Source: Promethearchaeota archaeon
GTDB taxonomy: Archaea; Asgardarchaeota; Lokiarchaeia; Helarchaeales; RDOG01
DNA length: 64,000 bases
Reading direction: 5' to 3'
Assembly: GCA_011365055.1 (NCBI GenBank)
Contig: RDOG01000020.1
Location: 13,784 to 77,783 of the forward strand
The notes beneath the pieces were generated by a model. It did not search any database. It was not told the origin of the DNA and was given only the letters and a program-made list of their open reading frames with translations. Below, piece after piece: positions 43,794-53,387 of the stretch. Within the stretch, counting starts at the first letter, position 1. Each line of letters starts with the position of its first letter. The position numbers were made by a program, and so were the translations under genes.

Positions 43794-45356
43794 ATGGCGA
43801 AACCGAAAGTATTTCTTCCTGGTGCTAGTGGCTCAATGGGCCATGCAGCATTTAAAATTTTATGGAAAATTAGAAATGAATATGATATAGTACTCCTTCA
43901 AAGACCATCACAAAAGAATAAGGAATTATTTGAGCCATACGAACGGGAGGTGGGAATTGAACCAATTCCTAAAAGAGGAATCGTTGAGAGTGAAGATAAA
44001 AGCTTTAAAATTGTCTGGGGAGACGCAACTAATTATGATGATGTTCGAGAAGCTTGCAGGGGCATTGATTGGTGCCTTTGTCCCATGGCTTTTATATCTC
44101 CAGAAGCGGATAGAAATCCCGAAATGGCTAAAGCGGTCAATACAGATGCAATCAAGCATATTATTAAGGCAATTGGAGAAGAACCTGACGGAAATGAGCG
44201 AATACGGTTTGTCTATACCGGAACTGTTGCAGCAACTGGTGATCGGTTACCTCCAATTCATGTTGGAAGAATAGGTGATCCCATGAAACCTAGCGTTTTT
44301 GATTTTTATGCGACCACTAAAATACGAGGAGAACGCGCAGTTTGTGAATCAAATATAAAACATTGGGCATCACTTCGACAGACCTTTATTATGATTCCTG
44401 ACGTGATGTCCCTTGAAGATCCAATCATGTTCCATCAACCTATAAATTCTTACATGGAAAATAATACAAATGATGATGCAGGACAAGGATTAATTAATTG
44501 TCTTAAAGTTCCTGATGACTCCTCATTCTGGAGAAAGTGTTATAACATGGGTGGAGGTCCATCTTGTCGAGTTATTTTCTTAGATTTTATGAATATTGCT
44601 TATAAAATGTTAGGAATGGATTACAGAAAGGTCATGGAACGGAGATGGTTCGGTTTACGTAATTTTCACATGCAATTTTATGAAGATTCTCACATTCTTA
44701 ATGAATACATACATAATTGGAATGAATCGATGGAGGATTATAAGAAAAAAATGAAAGATGGCTTGTCGACAGGTTTTAAAATAGTGGCAAAGATGAATAA
44801 ATTTCCTCCATTCAGAAGTCTCGTTCAATGGGCAACAAAGAAAAGATTGAAGAAGCTTGCAGAACGCAAAGATGGCACGTTAGGGTGGTATAATAATAAA
44901 ATGGACATGCGAATTTCAGCTTTTTATGGATCTTATGAGAAAATGGATAGCATCCCCGATTGGGATGTAGATATGCCCGAAATGAGTCATGATGCTGAAT
45001 ACATCCGCTTAGATCATGGATATGATGAATCAAAAGAGACACTAGATCTTACAGATTTACAAGGAGCAGCGAAATTTAGGGGAGGAGAAGTTGTTTCGAA
45101 GGATTGGGATGGTGATTGGTATTCATCATTGAAATGGAAGTGTGCTTTTGGTCATAAATTTGATGCCAAAGTATATACAATACTTGGTGCAGGTATTTGG
45201 TGTCCAGAATGTTTGGCACCACCTTGGAGATACGATGAAATTGCAAAGAAAAATCCTTTTTTTGCTCAAGTTTGGTATCCAAATCATGACAAAGATGAAA
45301 ATAATTTTTATCCAGAAGATTGTTACAAAGACATTGAAGGATTAGCAGATAAATAA
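43794..45356 (+). CDS. Extended SDR (NAD-dependent epimerase/dehydratase family) with C-terminal zinc-like domain
   Basis: In 520 residues, the N-terminal 250 form an extended short-chain dehydrogenase: nucleotide loop PGASGSMGHAA (8-18), VYTGTVAATG, and the catalytic YxxxK as YATTK near residue 173. The usual SDR ends near 330. Here about 190 residues follow, including a WKCAFGHKFDAK segment and CPEC near 465, a possible CxxGH...CxxC metal site. The product is cytosolic and the substrate unknown; nucleotide sugars or lipids are typical for the family. It is unrelated in detail to the shorter SDR at 52241. Confidence 0.8.
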   Translation: MAKPKVFLPGASGSMGHAAFKILWKIRNEYDIVLLQRPSQKNKELFEPYEREVGIEPIPKRGIVESEDKSFKIVWGDATNYDDVREACRGIDWCLCPMAFISPEADRNPEMAKAVNTDAIKHIIKAIGEEPDGNERIRFVYTGTVAATGDRLPPIHVGRIGDPMKPSVFDFYATTKIRGERAVCESNIKHWASLRQTFIMIPDVMSLEDPIMFHQPINSYMENNTNDDAGQGLINCLKVPDDSSFWRKCYNMGGGPSCRVIFLDFMNIAYKMLGMDYRKVMERRWFGLRNFHMQFYEDSHILNEYIHNWNESMEDYKKKMKDGLSTGFKIVAKMNKFPPFRSLVQWATKKRLKKLAERKDGTLGWYNNKMDMRISAFYGSYEKMDSIPDWDVDMPEMSHDAEYIRLDHGYDESKETLDLTDLQGAAKFRGGEVVSKDWDGDWYSSLKWKCAFGHKFDAKVYTILGAGIWCPECLAPPWRYDEIAKKNPFFAQVWYPNHDKDENNFYPEDCYKDIEGLADK

Positions 45357-45492
45357 TTTTAAAAAAAAAATTATTTTTTTTATCGGTTTATTTTCCAAAA
45401 ATTGTGATTATATTAATCCGACATTATTTCTAAACACATAAATTTTAACTCAATCATTATTTATTCACCAGACTTTTTCATTCGGTGATTAA

Positions 45493-46173
45493 ATGACAAA
45501 TATAGGTGGTACTTTAAAGGAATTATTTGGTGGCAAAAAATCAAAAATTACTGTCATAATAGCAATTATCTTTTTTGTACTAGGACCAATTCTTGGATTT
45601 ACACTTGCTAAAATCCCAATGCAGGTTGTAACTGGAAAAGTAGTTGAAGGAGGAAGCTTATCTAATGTCACGCTAGCATATGCATTTCCATTTAATGTTC
45701 AATACGAACAATCATGTATAATTGAATTTACAGCACGTTATAATGGCACGCCAATTCGGTTGATTATCGTTGGACAAGGTGCCTATAATACAGGAGTAGA
45801 AAACGGCCTAAGTCCCGATAACATTGCGTGGAGAAATTTTATGGTAAGTACTTTTTCCAGAGCTGTTACACCAGGATCTTCCTATTCTATTGAATCAAGT
45901 GTAGTTTGTACAGGTGATGATACGTTCTATATAGAATTTATGGGAGATGGCACCATAACAGGGACAGATCGCATCTGGTCAGAACCAGGTTCATATGTAA
46001 TAATAGTTTATGTAAGTGCTGGAACAGATGCGGGAGTTTTTGACTTAAAGGTTTATTTAGAAGGACCAGGCGAGATTATTAATAATATATTTATAATAAT
46101 CGGTTTATGCTTAATCTTAAGTCTATTGGGAGTAGTAGCTGCAATCTTAATTAAGAGGTTCTTGGAGGTGTAA
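45493..46173 (+). CDS. Membrane-anchored protein with extracytoplasmic beta domain, first gene of a pair
   Basis: The 226-residue protein has a hydrophobic helix near residues 17-40 and another near 195-220. The domain between is predicted beta-rich, with Ser/Thr, Tyr and Gly and few charges, and probably faces outside. GGTGAT precedes the ATG. The next gene begins 2 bases after the stop, with its ribosome site inside this gene's last codons, so the two are translationally linked. The family is not recognised; a two-component surface complex is plausible. Confidence 0.65.
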   Translation: MTNIGGTLKELFGGKKSKITVIIAIIFFVLGPILGFTLAKIPMQVVTGKVVEGGSLSNVTLAYAFPFNVQYEQSCIIEFTARYNGTPIRLIIVGQGAYNTGVENGLSPDNIAWRNFMVSTFSRAVTPGSSYSIESSVVCTGDDTFYIEFMGDGTITGTDRIWSEPGSYVIIVYVSAGTDAGVFDLKVYLEGPGEIINNIFIIIGLCLILSLLGVVAAILIKRFLEV

Positions 46174-46175
46174 TA

Positions 46176-46682
46176 ATGGGAATGGAAGACACAAGCATTA
46201 AAAAAAGTGATCTTAGTAAGAGTAAGAAAGATAATTTCTATGATGGATTATTAAAGATGGATAAAGAAAGAGCAACAAAATTCATTGTCAAAGGATTAAT
46301 TATTGCAATCATTTTTGGGACAATAATGTTAATAAGTGCCTCAATAGCTGCTGGATCCGGAGATTTTTCAAATTTAGCGACAGAATATAACGAACAAATG
46401 TATTGGAATGGAGCATATGGTTATCAGACTTTTCTACAGAAATCACATGAAATAAATTTTGTCAGACTTTGGATGATATATCAGCAATTTATAGTTGTAA
46501 ATATTTCACGCTTAGGGGTAAATATTGGATTAGTTATAATTACGTTAGGTTTTATAGGCTTTGCGACTAACGATAATTTGGATTCAAGAACTCGTTTAGC
46601 AGCATTAATTATTGCAGGTGTTGTATTGAGTATCGTGATGTTCACGTCATTCTTCACTCAAATCAATGTAACCTTAAATTAA
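46176..46682 (+). CDS. Three-span membrane protein, second gene of a pair
   Basis: The 168-residue protein has a charged N-terminus of about 38 residues and then hydrophobic helices near 40-62, 105-130 and 142-165. A polar loop of about 40 residues between the first two (ATEYNEQMYWNGAYGY) probably lies outside. GGAGGTG before the ATG overlaps the end of the preceding gene. The family is unknown. It is likely to form a complex with its operon partner. Confidence 0.65.
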   Translation: MGMEDTSIKKSDLSKSKKDNFYDGLLKMDKERATKFIVKGLIIAIIFGTIMLISASIAAGSGDFSNLATEYNEQMYWNGAYGYQTFLQKSHEINFVRLWMIYQQFIVVNISRLGVNIGLVIITLGFIGFATNDNLDSRTRLAALIIAGVVLSIVMFTSFFTQINVTLN

Positions 46683-46757
46683 TTCTTTCTTTTTTTTGTT
46701 TGATATTTATTAATAACTTTTTAAGCCCAATTTAGTAATTGGTCAGATATCATCCAA

Positions 46758-47780
46758 TTAAGAAGGTTTGATTGCCTTAAAAGAATAAAAAACCTCATCA
46801 TAAATTAATTTTAAACCATTTGATTCAAACCAATCATATAATAATTCTATTTTCGGAAATCCTTGTGAACCCAACAAACGAAGGAAAAGGTCTATTTGAT
46901 AAATTCGAGATGATAAATTTGATTCCACTCCAAAAAGCATTCCTCCAGGTTTTAAAGACTCTTTTAACTCCTTTATGAGTTTATACGTGTCTTCAGGCCA
47001 ATGAATTACCTGACTTAGAAAAATTGCGTCATAATAATTCTTTTTTGGATTTGTATCTTTCAAGCTAAAGAATTCTAAAGGATAATCCAATGCCACGTCA
47101 TCTTCTGCAATTTCTAGTAATCCAATAGATACATCACACCCATCAAGAGTAAAGTCCATATTACAATTTTTTTTGAAGAAATCATAAAGCTGTCTGGTAC
47201 CTTCTCCCGAACCGCATCCATAATCTAAAATCCGAATAGGAGGAGCTCGATTTTTTGTAAAATCAGGAATACGGGCGAAGTTGAGAGCTTTAGAGCGCTG
47301 AAGCGTGTAAAAATCTCCTTTCAGAGCTATTTCCCATTGCACGCGTAGTTCTCCTGCGTCAAATTCTGATATAGGAATTCCTTTTAGTCTATCACCAAGT
47401 GCTTTCTTTATTGTTGGAACAAAACTATGAAAAGATTCTTTAACTTCTTTTGCTAACTTCTTTTCAACCTCATCTATGTGATCCTTTGGGATTCTTTTTA
47501 AAACTTGTATATTATCTTGTATTATTCTGATATAACCTTCAGATTCCAAAATTCGTAACAACTCTATTAATAGGTTATCATTTACATATCCTTGGGAATT
47601 TGCTAAATCTTTAATAGATAGAGTTTTTTTTTGCTCCAATAAAGGATTAAGCATATCTGCAAAGTGTTCTGCAACTACCGCATTCATATAAATGCGAGTG
47701 CTTTTTAAATTACTTAATAACGTCTTAAAAAGTAAAGGATGTCGTAATAAATTCTTTAATAAAGTCAATCTTCTGCCCAA
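46758..47780 (-). CDS. SAM-dependent methyltransferase with N-terminal winged-helix-like domain
   Basis: The 340-residue protein starts at a TTG after GAGGTG. Residues 25-100 resemble the dimerisation winged helix of O-methyltransferases (LSIKDLANSQGYVNDNLLIELLRILESEG in two parts). The catalytic domain follows, with SAM motif I ILDYGCGSGEGT near residue 184, the acidic end of strand 2 in LDGCDVS, and DAIFLSQVIHW as the motif IV region. The target is unknown: small molecules or proteins are possible. It is the second gene of an operon, 10 bases after a longin-like gene. Confidence 0.85.
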   Translation of the reverse strand: MGRRLTLLKNLLRHPLLFKTLLSNLKSTRIYMNAVVAEHFADMLNPLLEQKKTLSIKDLANSQGYVNDNLLIELLRILESEGYIRIIQDNIQVLKRIPKDHIDEVEKKLAKEVKESFHSFVPTIKKALGDRLKGIPISEFDAGELRVQWEIALKGDFYTLQRSKALNFARIPDFTKNRAPPIRILDYGCGSGEGTRQLYDFFKKNCNMDFTLDGCDVSIGLLEIAEDDVALDYPLEFFSLKDTNPKKNYYDAIFLSQVIHWPEDTYKLIKELKESLKPGGMLFGVESNLSSRIYQIDLFLRLLGSQGFPKIELLYDWFESNGLKLIYDEVFYSFKAIKPS

Positions 47781-47790
47781 TCATTCCACC

Positions 47791-48666
47791 TCAAATATTT
47801 ACTAAATTGATCAATTCACGTAGCTTTATTTTTCTCAATTCTTCGATCAAATCAAATGCATCTTTTCTAGATGCTAAAATTTTTAATAATGGTTGTCGAA
47901 CTTCTTTCTCAACGTTTTTAACTGTATTTTTATCAACATAATTCTGTATATATTTCTTAAAAGTGGGAGCTAATTCATATCCCTCTTGTAAATGTTCTGA
48001 ACAAAATTTCAATGTTTTAATCATTCTTTTCATTTTATCTGAAGGAATTCTAATATCAAATGCAGCGATCAAACCACCATAAGGCGTTTTGTATATAAAA
48101 AAGGATTTTTTATCCTTAACAATTTGAAATTCAGGTTCAATAGTTGCTTGCGCCATCTGAAGTAATGATGAAACTTCAAAATCTTCCAAGAATCTTTTAT
48201 AATAAATGCGTTTATTTTTATCATATATGAATAGACCTATTAATAAATTTTCTTCAAATTTAAAATCGATCGGACTCTCTTTCCATTCTAAATCCTTCAA
48301 TAAATTCTCAATTATTTTATTAAAAGGCAAGAAAACTTCTGTTTCAAAGGTCCAAGTGGCAAGATCAAATGTTGATTCAAATGTTTCACCTATCTTTTGA
48401 GCCTTATTTCTCCATTCTTCCTCTAAATCTTCTGGATCGAGTATCAATCCACAAGTTACTTGTTGTGATGCAGAAAGTAAGATTTTGTTTTTCATAGCAT
48501 TAAAAGTTGTTAATTGTCCAATTTTTAATTCTCCAGCAAGTTCTTGCATCGCTGTTAACATCCCACTTATTAACGTTGATTCCATTTCCGTAAATTCTTT
48601 TGAAATATCTTTCTGATATAATAATACGCCTGTAGAACGTTGAATGATGAGTATTTGATGCAACAT
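47791..48666 (-). CDS. Longin-like domain protein
   Basis: This 291-residue protein begins HQILIIQRSTGVLLYQKDI, followed by a long helix (STLISGMLTAMQELAGEL), the strand-strand-helix order of longin or roadblock-type domains. A second similar strand pattern lies near residues 145-215 (LIGLFIYDKNKRIYYKRF and GGLIAAFDIR). The rest is helical. In eukaryotes longin domains serve vesicle trafficking and GTPase regulation, and Asgard genomes are known to hold many. The fold call is by residue pattern only. It is followed by a methyltransferase gene in the same operon. Confidence 0.55.
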   Translation of the reverse strand: MLHQILIIQRSTGVLLYQKDISKEFTEMESTLISGMLTAMQELAGELKIGQLTTFNAMKNKILLSASQQVTCGLILDPEDLEEEWRNKAQKIGETFESTFDLATWTFETEVFLPFNKIIENLLKDLEWKESPIDFKFEENLLIGLFIYDKNKRIYYKRFLEDFEVSSLLQMAQATIEPEFQIVKDKKSFFIYKTPYGGLIAAFDIRIPSDKMKRMIKTLKFCSEHLQEGYELAPTFKKYIQNYVDKNTVKNVEKEVRQPLLKILASRKDAFDLIEELRKIKLRELINLVNI

Positions 48667-48884
48667 TTAAATTCTAAACCCTTTTTCCTGATTATTTTAA
48701 CTTATTTTTTGGATATAAAATAATAAACTGAATTATATTGATTATTATAATAAATATAAATTCATTCATTAAGTTGAAGTAATATTGAAAAAGGCTTAAC
48801 TATAATTAAATAACTTACAATGCTTTTTAAAAAAAATATATTGAAATCCGAGTTTATTATAAGACATCAAAAAAGGTGCATTAA

Positions 48885-49355
48885 ATGAATAAACCTATAG
48901 TTATTTATTTTTCTAGAACTGGAAATACAAAAAAAGTTGCAGAAATCATAGCAAGTACTTTATCTTGTGAACAGAAACCAATTATTCCTTTAAAATCCTA
49001 CAAGGGATTTATTGGATGGTGGCGAGCAGGTTTTCAAGCTGTTAGAGAAAAACTTCCAGCAATAGAACCAATCAATATTGATTTTAAAGAATATGATCTA
49101 GTAATTATAGGAACGCCTGTTTGGGCAAGTAAAATGTCTAGTCCCGTTCGTACTTTTTTAACTGAAAATTTGAATAATTTTAAAAATGTTGCCTTTTTCA
49201 ATACAAGTGGGGGGGAAGAACAAGAAAACGTGCTTTTAGATATGAGTAAATTAATTCATGTTGAACCAAAGGCCATTTTAGATTTATGGGAAAAAGATGT
49301 AAAAAAAGGTAATATAAATAAAAAAATAGAAGAATTTACTGAGGGACTACAATAA
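48885..49355 (+). CDS. Flavodoxin-like protein
   Basis: The 156-residue protein begins with the FMN phosphate loop SRTGNTKKV (about 7-15), followed by GTPVWASKMSSPVRTFL near residue 77 and NTSGGEE near 108, which contact the flavin ring. Flavodoxins carry one or two electrons at low potential and can replace ferredoxin. GGTG precedes the ATG. It is a single gene between the longin operon and the acyltransferase, and could serve any of the redox enzymes in the cell. Confidence 0.88.
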   Translation: MNKPIVIYFSRTGNTKKVAEIIASTLSCEQKPIIPLKSYKGFIGWWRAGFQAVREKLPAIEPINIDFKEYDLVIIGTPVWASKMSSPVRTFLTENLNNFKNVAFFNTSGGEEQENVLLDMSKLIHVEPKAILDLWEKDVKKGNINKKIEEFTEGLQ

Positions 49356-49464
49356 AATTTGGGAAATGTAATGATTTACTTAAATTGATATTAAAAGGAA
49401 TATGGTGTAATAATAAGCAATTAAGCTATTTAATTTCGATATAAAAAAATAGAATGTTTAAGTT

Positions 49465-50796
49465 TCAACATTCATTTTCAATTAGATTTATTAATTGATT
49501 AGCAATTTCTTTAATTGTATCCTCACTTATATTTGGCTCCCAATAGCTGAAACTAAAACCAATTTTTCCACTAAAAGACCATAATCCCATAACTAAGTTG
49601 TAATTCATTACACACGGAGGGATGAATGTGAGGAAATCTAGCTTTAAATCTCCATATTGTTCAGGAAGCTCAAGAGTGCGTAAATTAGTAATTCCCACAC
49701 CAATAATGGGTTTTATTATTCCGAATATATTTGTAAAAGTACGTACAACAGGAATATCAATTTTCCCAGCAGTTTGAAAATAAAGGGCATCAATCAGATT
49801 CGGTTCGAGCAAATTAAGCATGCTTATCGCAAAAATTTTATGATCACTGAAATTTTTCTTAATATTTTTATGAAAGAAACGGCATTGTTCCCAAAATTTT
49901 TTTGAAGGATCAAATTTTATCCAAAGAGAAAAGGCTCCAGCATATAATCCAAGAGATTCTCCTATAGGAATTATTAATTTATCCCGTAAATCAATTGGTA
50001 ATCCAATTTTAAATTTATTTTTAAGATTTTGATATAAAATCTTATTTTCTGCACTTGCCATTGCAGCAAAAAATGCGGAATTGACAGTAACTTCTTCTTT
50101 TTTACATCTATTAACGAATCTCGAACTAATTTCTCTAGAAAACTCATGAATGTATACCTTACGAGTTTTATTTTTCCATATTTCATTAAACATTCGCTTA
50201 AATTCGGTCTCTGAAAATGTTTTTTTTACTTTTCTCCATTTTCTATTTAACCAAGAGAAGATTAGACGTATAATAAGAGGAGATTTAGTTTTATGAGGAA
50301 AATTTTCATTTATTACTAATGGCAAGTTTTTAATTGGTTCTATAGGTTTGTTAGGATTAGCGAGGAATTCCATAATATGTTTGATCAAAAATGAAAGAGA
50401 TAAACCATCACAAATTATATGATGGCAATAAAGAATTAAATCTGTTATTTTATTATCAGAAATTAGTGCAAACCGGATCAATGGCCCAGTTTCAACATTA
50501 AAGGGATGTTTAGAAGTTGTTAGGGCATGTTCAACCCAAGTTTGGTCAGAATCTCTAGTTTTCACATCTATATTAAATTTAATATCATTATCTTCAATGA
50601 ATTCTGCCCTACCTTCTTCATCGAATTGGATTTTACAAGACAACAATGGATGTTTTACCCTTAATTTTTGGAGAACAATTGATAATTGTTCAGAGGAGAT
50701 AATTCCTTGTATTCGAGCTGTAAATATTATTTCATTCATTGGAGATCTAAGATGTAATCTTTCATATAACAAAGGTCGCGAAAATTTTTCATTCAT
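49465..50796 (-). CDS. Condensation-domain-like acyltransferase
   Basis: The start is taken at the ATG at 50796, although a TTG at 50835 is open; neither has a clear ribosome site. The 443-residue protein has the catalytic HHxxxDG motif as CHHIICDGLS near residue 130, a match to condensation domains, alcohol acyltransferases and PapA-like enzymes that join an acyl thioester to an alcohol or amine. The second structural motif near the C-terminus is weaker (LKLDFLTFIPP). No NRPS modules are nearby, so a stand-alone lipid or small-molecule acyltransferase is likely. It diverges from the wHTH regulator gene at 50952. Confidence 0.75.
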   Translation of the reverse strand: MNEKFSRPLLYERLHLRSPMNEIIFTARIQGIISSEQLSIVLQKLRVKHPLLSCKIQFDEEGRAEFIEDNDIKFNIDVKTRDSDQTWVEHALTTSKHPFNVETGPLIRFALISDNKITDLILYCHHIICDGLSLSFLIKHIMEFLANPNKPIEPIKNLPLVINENFPHKTKSPLIIRLIFSWLNRKWRKVKKTFSETEFKRMFNEIWKNKTRKVYIHEFSREISSRFVNRCKKEEVTVNSAFFAAMASAENKILYQNLKNKFKIGLPIDLRDKLIIPIGESLGLYAGAFSLWIKFDPSKKFWEQCRFFHKNIKKNFSDHKIFAISMLNLLEPNLIDALYFQTAGKIDIPVVRTFTNIFGIIKPIIGVGITNLRTLELPEQYGDLKLDFLTFIPPCVMNYNLVMGLWSFSGKIGFSFSYWEPNISEDTIKEIANQLINLIENEC

Positions 50797-50951
50797 ATCA
50801 AAAACATCTCTTTTTTTTAATAAGATTGGTTTCAAAAAGTATTTTAGAATGCAACTATGATAAAATAATTAAATATATAAATATTCCGGATTTTCGCGAA
50901 TATTGGGAAAACTTAAATTATTGATTTAAATTATTTTTTTGTGTAAAAATC

Positions 50952-52079
50952 ATGTTAAAAGAAATCCAAGATATGAGTTTAACATATCTAAAACAAAATT
51001 TACTTGAAGATCTAAAACCAATTTTTATTAATAGGTTTCAAAAAAGGTTATTAATCTTATTTTTATCTTCAATATTGATGGAAGATGGTCCTGTTTCTCA
51101 AGATCGTCTTATGGTTCTTTCAAAATATAAAAAAAGTGTAGTTTCAGAAACCACAATGAATCTTCAAAGAACTGGTTTAATTAAAACTATTAAAATTCCA
51201 TTCCAACGAAAAAAATATTATGTTACTACTACAAGTTTAGCTGAAACTTACACTAAAATTTTGATAGATATACCGCATAATATTATTCAAGATACTTTCT
51301 TCTTAGATTTGTTTATACAATATTTGAATGAATCAAATGAGTTTAAAAATAATCAAGATACAGTTAATTTTCTTGATTACTTATTAGTTTTTAAAAAATC
51401 AATTCATCTAATTTTAAGAATATTTGAAAATTTGGATAAGAGTCTAGAACAATGGATTCAATCCAAAAAGCAACAGAAAATAGTAAAAAACGAACATTTC
51501 TCCCTAAATAAACACTTAATAAGTGATTTGACAATTAAGCAAATGACTCCATTTGAAATACCAAAAACTATATCACGAGAATATAAAACTTTGGATGAGT
51601 TAAAAAATATATATTTGACTTTTCTTCGAAATTATTTTATTAAAACAGAGAAAAATCCAATAATTGGACTAATCTTAAACATACTTTATTTTGAAAACAA
51701 ACCCATAACACAAGAACGAATTATATCTCTATCCAATTTTCCTAGAAGTAATGTTTCTGCAGCATTAATCATGCTAGAAAATTATGACTTAATAAAATGG
51801 GAAAGAACTTCAGGAGATCTCCAAAAGTATTATACTCCACAACTTCCACATGTTGATTTTTTATTTCTCAAATTAAAATCTGTTGAGACTTCTATTCTTA
51901 ATGCTTTGTCTATCTTTTTAAAATATCAAAAAGAAATCATAAAATATGATTCATGTGATGAAAAAGTAGCACTCGATAATTTTTTATCAAAATCAATTGA
52001 TTTATATCAATTTCTCGCATCGAAAATAGCTACTTTATTATCTTTAAAAAATGAATTACTAATCAAGCCATTCCATTGA
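50952..52079 (+). CDS. Transcriptional regulator with two winged-helix domains
   Basis: Two similar winged-helix units of the GbsR/MarR type occupy about residues 25-105 (DGPVSQDRLMVLSKYKKSVV then the wing KKYYVTT) and 220-310 (NKPITQERIISLSNFPRSNV then the wing QKYYTPQ). Helical segments follow each, for a total of 375 residues. The internal duplication would let one chain bind DNA like a dimer. It is probably a repressor or activator; its divergent neighbour, the condensation-type acyltransferase, is a plausible target. There is no ligand domain of known type. Confidence 0.78.
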   Translation: MLKEIQDMSLTYLKQNLLEDLKPIFINRFQKRLLILFLSSILMEDGPVSQDRLMVLSKYKKSVVSETTMNLQRTGLIKTIKIPFQRKKYYVTTTSLAETYTKILIDIPHNIIQDTFFLDLFIQYLNESNEFKNNQDTVNFLDYLLVFKKSIHLILRIFENLDKSLEQWIQSKKQQKIVKNEHFSLNKHLISDLTIKQMTPFEIPKTISREYKTLDELKNIYLTFLRNYFIKTEKNPIIGLILNILYFENKPITQERIISLSNFPRSNVSAALIMLENYDLIKWERTSGDLQKYYTPQLPHVDFLFLKLKSVETSILNALSIFLKYQKEIIKYDSCDEKVALDNFLSKSIDLYQFLASKIATLLSLKNELLIKPFH

Positions 52080-52240
52080 TATTAGATAATAAACATGATT
52101 CATTCTAAAACTCAATAATTTTATAGTAAAAATTTTGAATATTCGGTTGAGAAATAAAAAATTAAATAGTTTTAATATTATATTATTTATGAATAGAGCC
52201 AAACATTTCGAATCGTGGTAAGAAAAATATTAGAGGGAGA

Positions 52241-53215
52241 TTAAAGACATCTCTTTATTGTTTCTATGATAGATTCTTTGAGTCCACCACCAGAAAAGCC
52301 CAATTCTTCTTGGCTAGGAGTTGGATCGAAGAAAAGTTCCCGGCATTGAATATCCTTGAAGAGTAACTTGTGATTCAAACCTGCCTCTTTGCCCTTTTTT
52401 TTGTCTTTTCTTCTAAGATACCATCCTACAATAGTCCCAATCCAAGTTGGTAAGGTAACAATTCTTCTCTTAATGCCAGCAGCTTCCTGAATGATATTAA
52501 TCCATTCTTTCCAATTTAAGTTCTCGTCCCCAATCGGATAGCATTTCCCACCTTTTCCTTGTTCAATTGCACCTACAATTGACTCAGCGATGTGCTCTAC
52601 GGAGATCATGTTTGATCCGCCCTTAAAGAAAAAGATCCATGGTTTCATCCCAAGAATTCGATCAACAAAAACGTCTTTCCAAAGAGGAACGCGTTCAGGC
52701 ATGGTACCAAAAATATAGGGTAGTTCTAAGATCATAACATCCATTTTATCGCCACCTATATCAATACAAAGTTTTGCTTGTTCTACACGACATTTGATAT
52801 AAGGATGACGTTCTGCTAAATGTAATTCGGGCCGTTCCCGATCAAAATATGCAAAATAAGAATTTAAAATGGCACAGCGTTTAACACCCGCGTCTCTTGC
52901 AGCTTCTACAACCTTTCCGCAAGCCACTACTAATCGTTCATGAAAAAACTCATACGCAGGAGCATCAGGAGTAAATCGATCATCTGGTCCGACAGCATAC
53001 ACCATGGCATCATATCCCTTGAATAGCTCTACTAATTCCTCGTGATTCATCTCAAATACATTACCGTATTTAACGCCTACTTTATCCTTTGGGAACCAAT
53101 CTCCAAGTTCAATATCAGGAATGGAAATTGTATCAACCTGATGACCACGTTTTAAAAATTCTAACGTTGCATAATAACCAAGGAATCCTGTTCCACCAAC
53201 AATAAAAACTTTCAT
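52241..53215 (-). CDS. NAD-dependent epimerase/dehydratase (atypical SDR)
   Basis: The 324-residue protein starts with the Rossmann motif VGGTGFLGYYAT (5-16). VYAVGPDD and LNSYFAYFD segments follow, then PYIKCRVEQAK near residue 137, where a YxxxK-like arrangement is present. The length and C-terminal LPTWIG region fit the atypical/extended SDR family that acts on nucleotide sugars or isoprenoid or lipid intermediates. The substrate is not clear. It is cytosolic. Codon use is slightly less AT-rich than in its neighbours. It is the last minus-strand gene before a 160-base gap. Confidence 0.83.
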   Translation of the reverse strand: MKVFIVGGTGFLGYYATLEFLKRGHQVDTISIPDIELGDWFPKDKVGVKYGNVFEMNHEELVELFKGYDAMVYAVGPDDRFTPDAPAYEFFHERLVVACGKVVEAARDAGVKRCAILNSYFAYFDRERPELHLAERHPYIKCRVEQAKLCIDIGGDKMDVMILELPYIFGTMPERVPLWKDVFVDRILGMKPWIFFFKGGSNMISVEHIAESIVGAIEQGKGGKCYPIGDENLNWKEWINIIQEAAGIKRRIVTLPTWIGTIVGWYLRRKDKKKGKEAGLNHKLLFKDIQCRELFFDPTPSQEELGFSGGGLKESIIETIKRCL

Positions 53216-53387
53216 AATTAACCATAATAATAAAAATCGTTTTAAATTACTGCTTGAAATGGCAAGTTACCAAATAAAATAAAGAAAATGATAGAGTTAA
53301 GTTCATACTTGATATTCGAAATTAAAATAAATAAAAAAATTGTATGAATTGAATTAATTAACCATTTATATATATTTTAAATTCATT

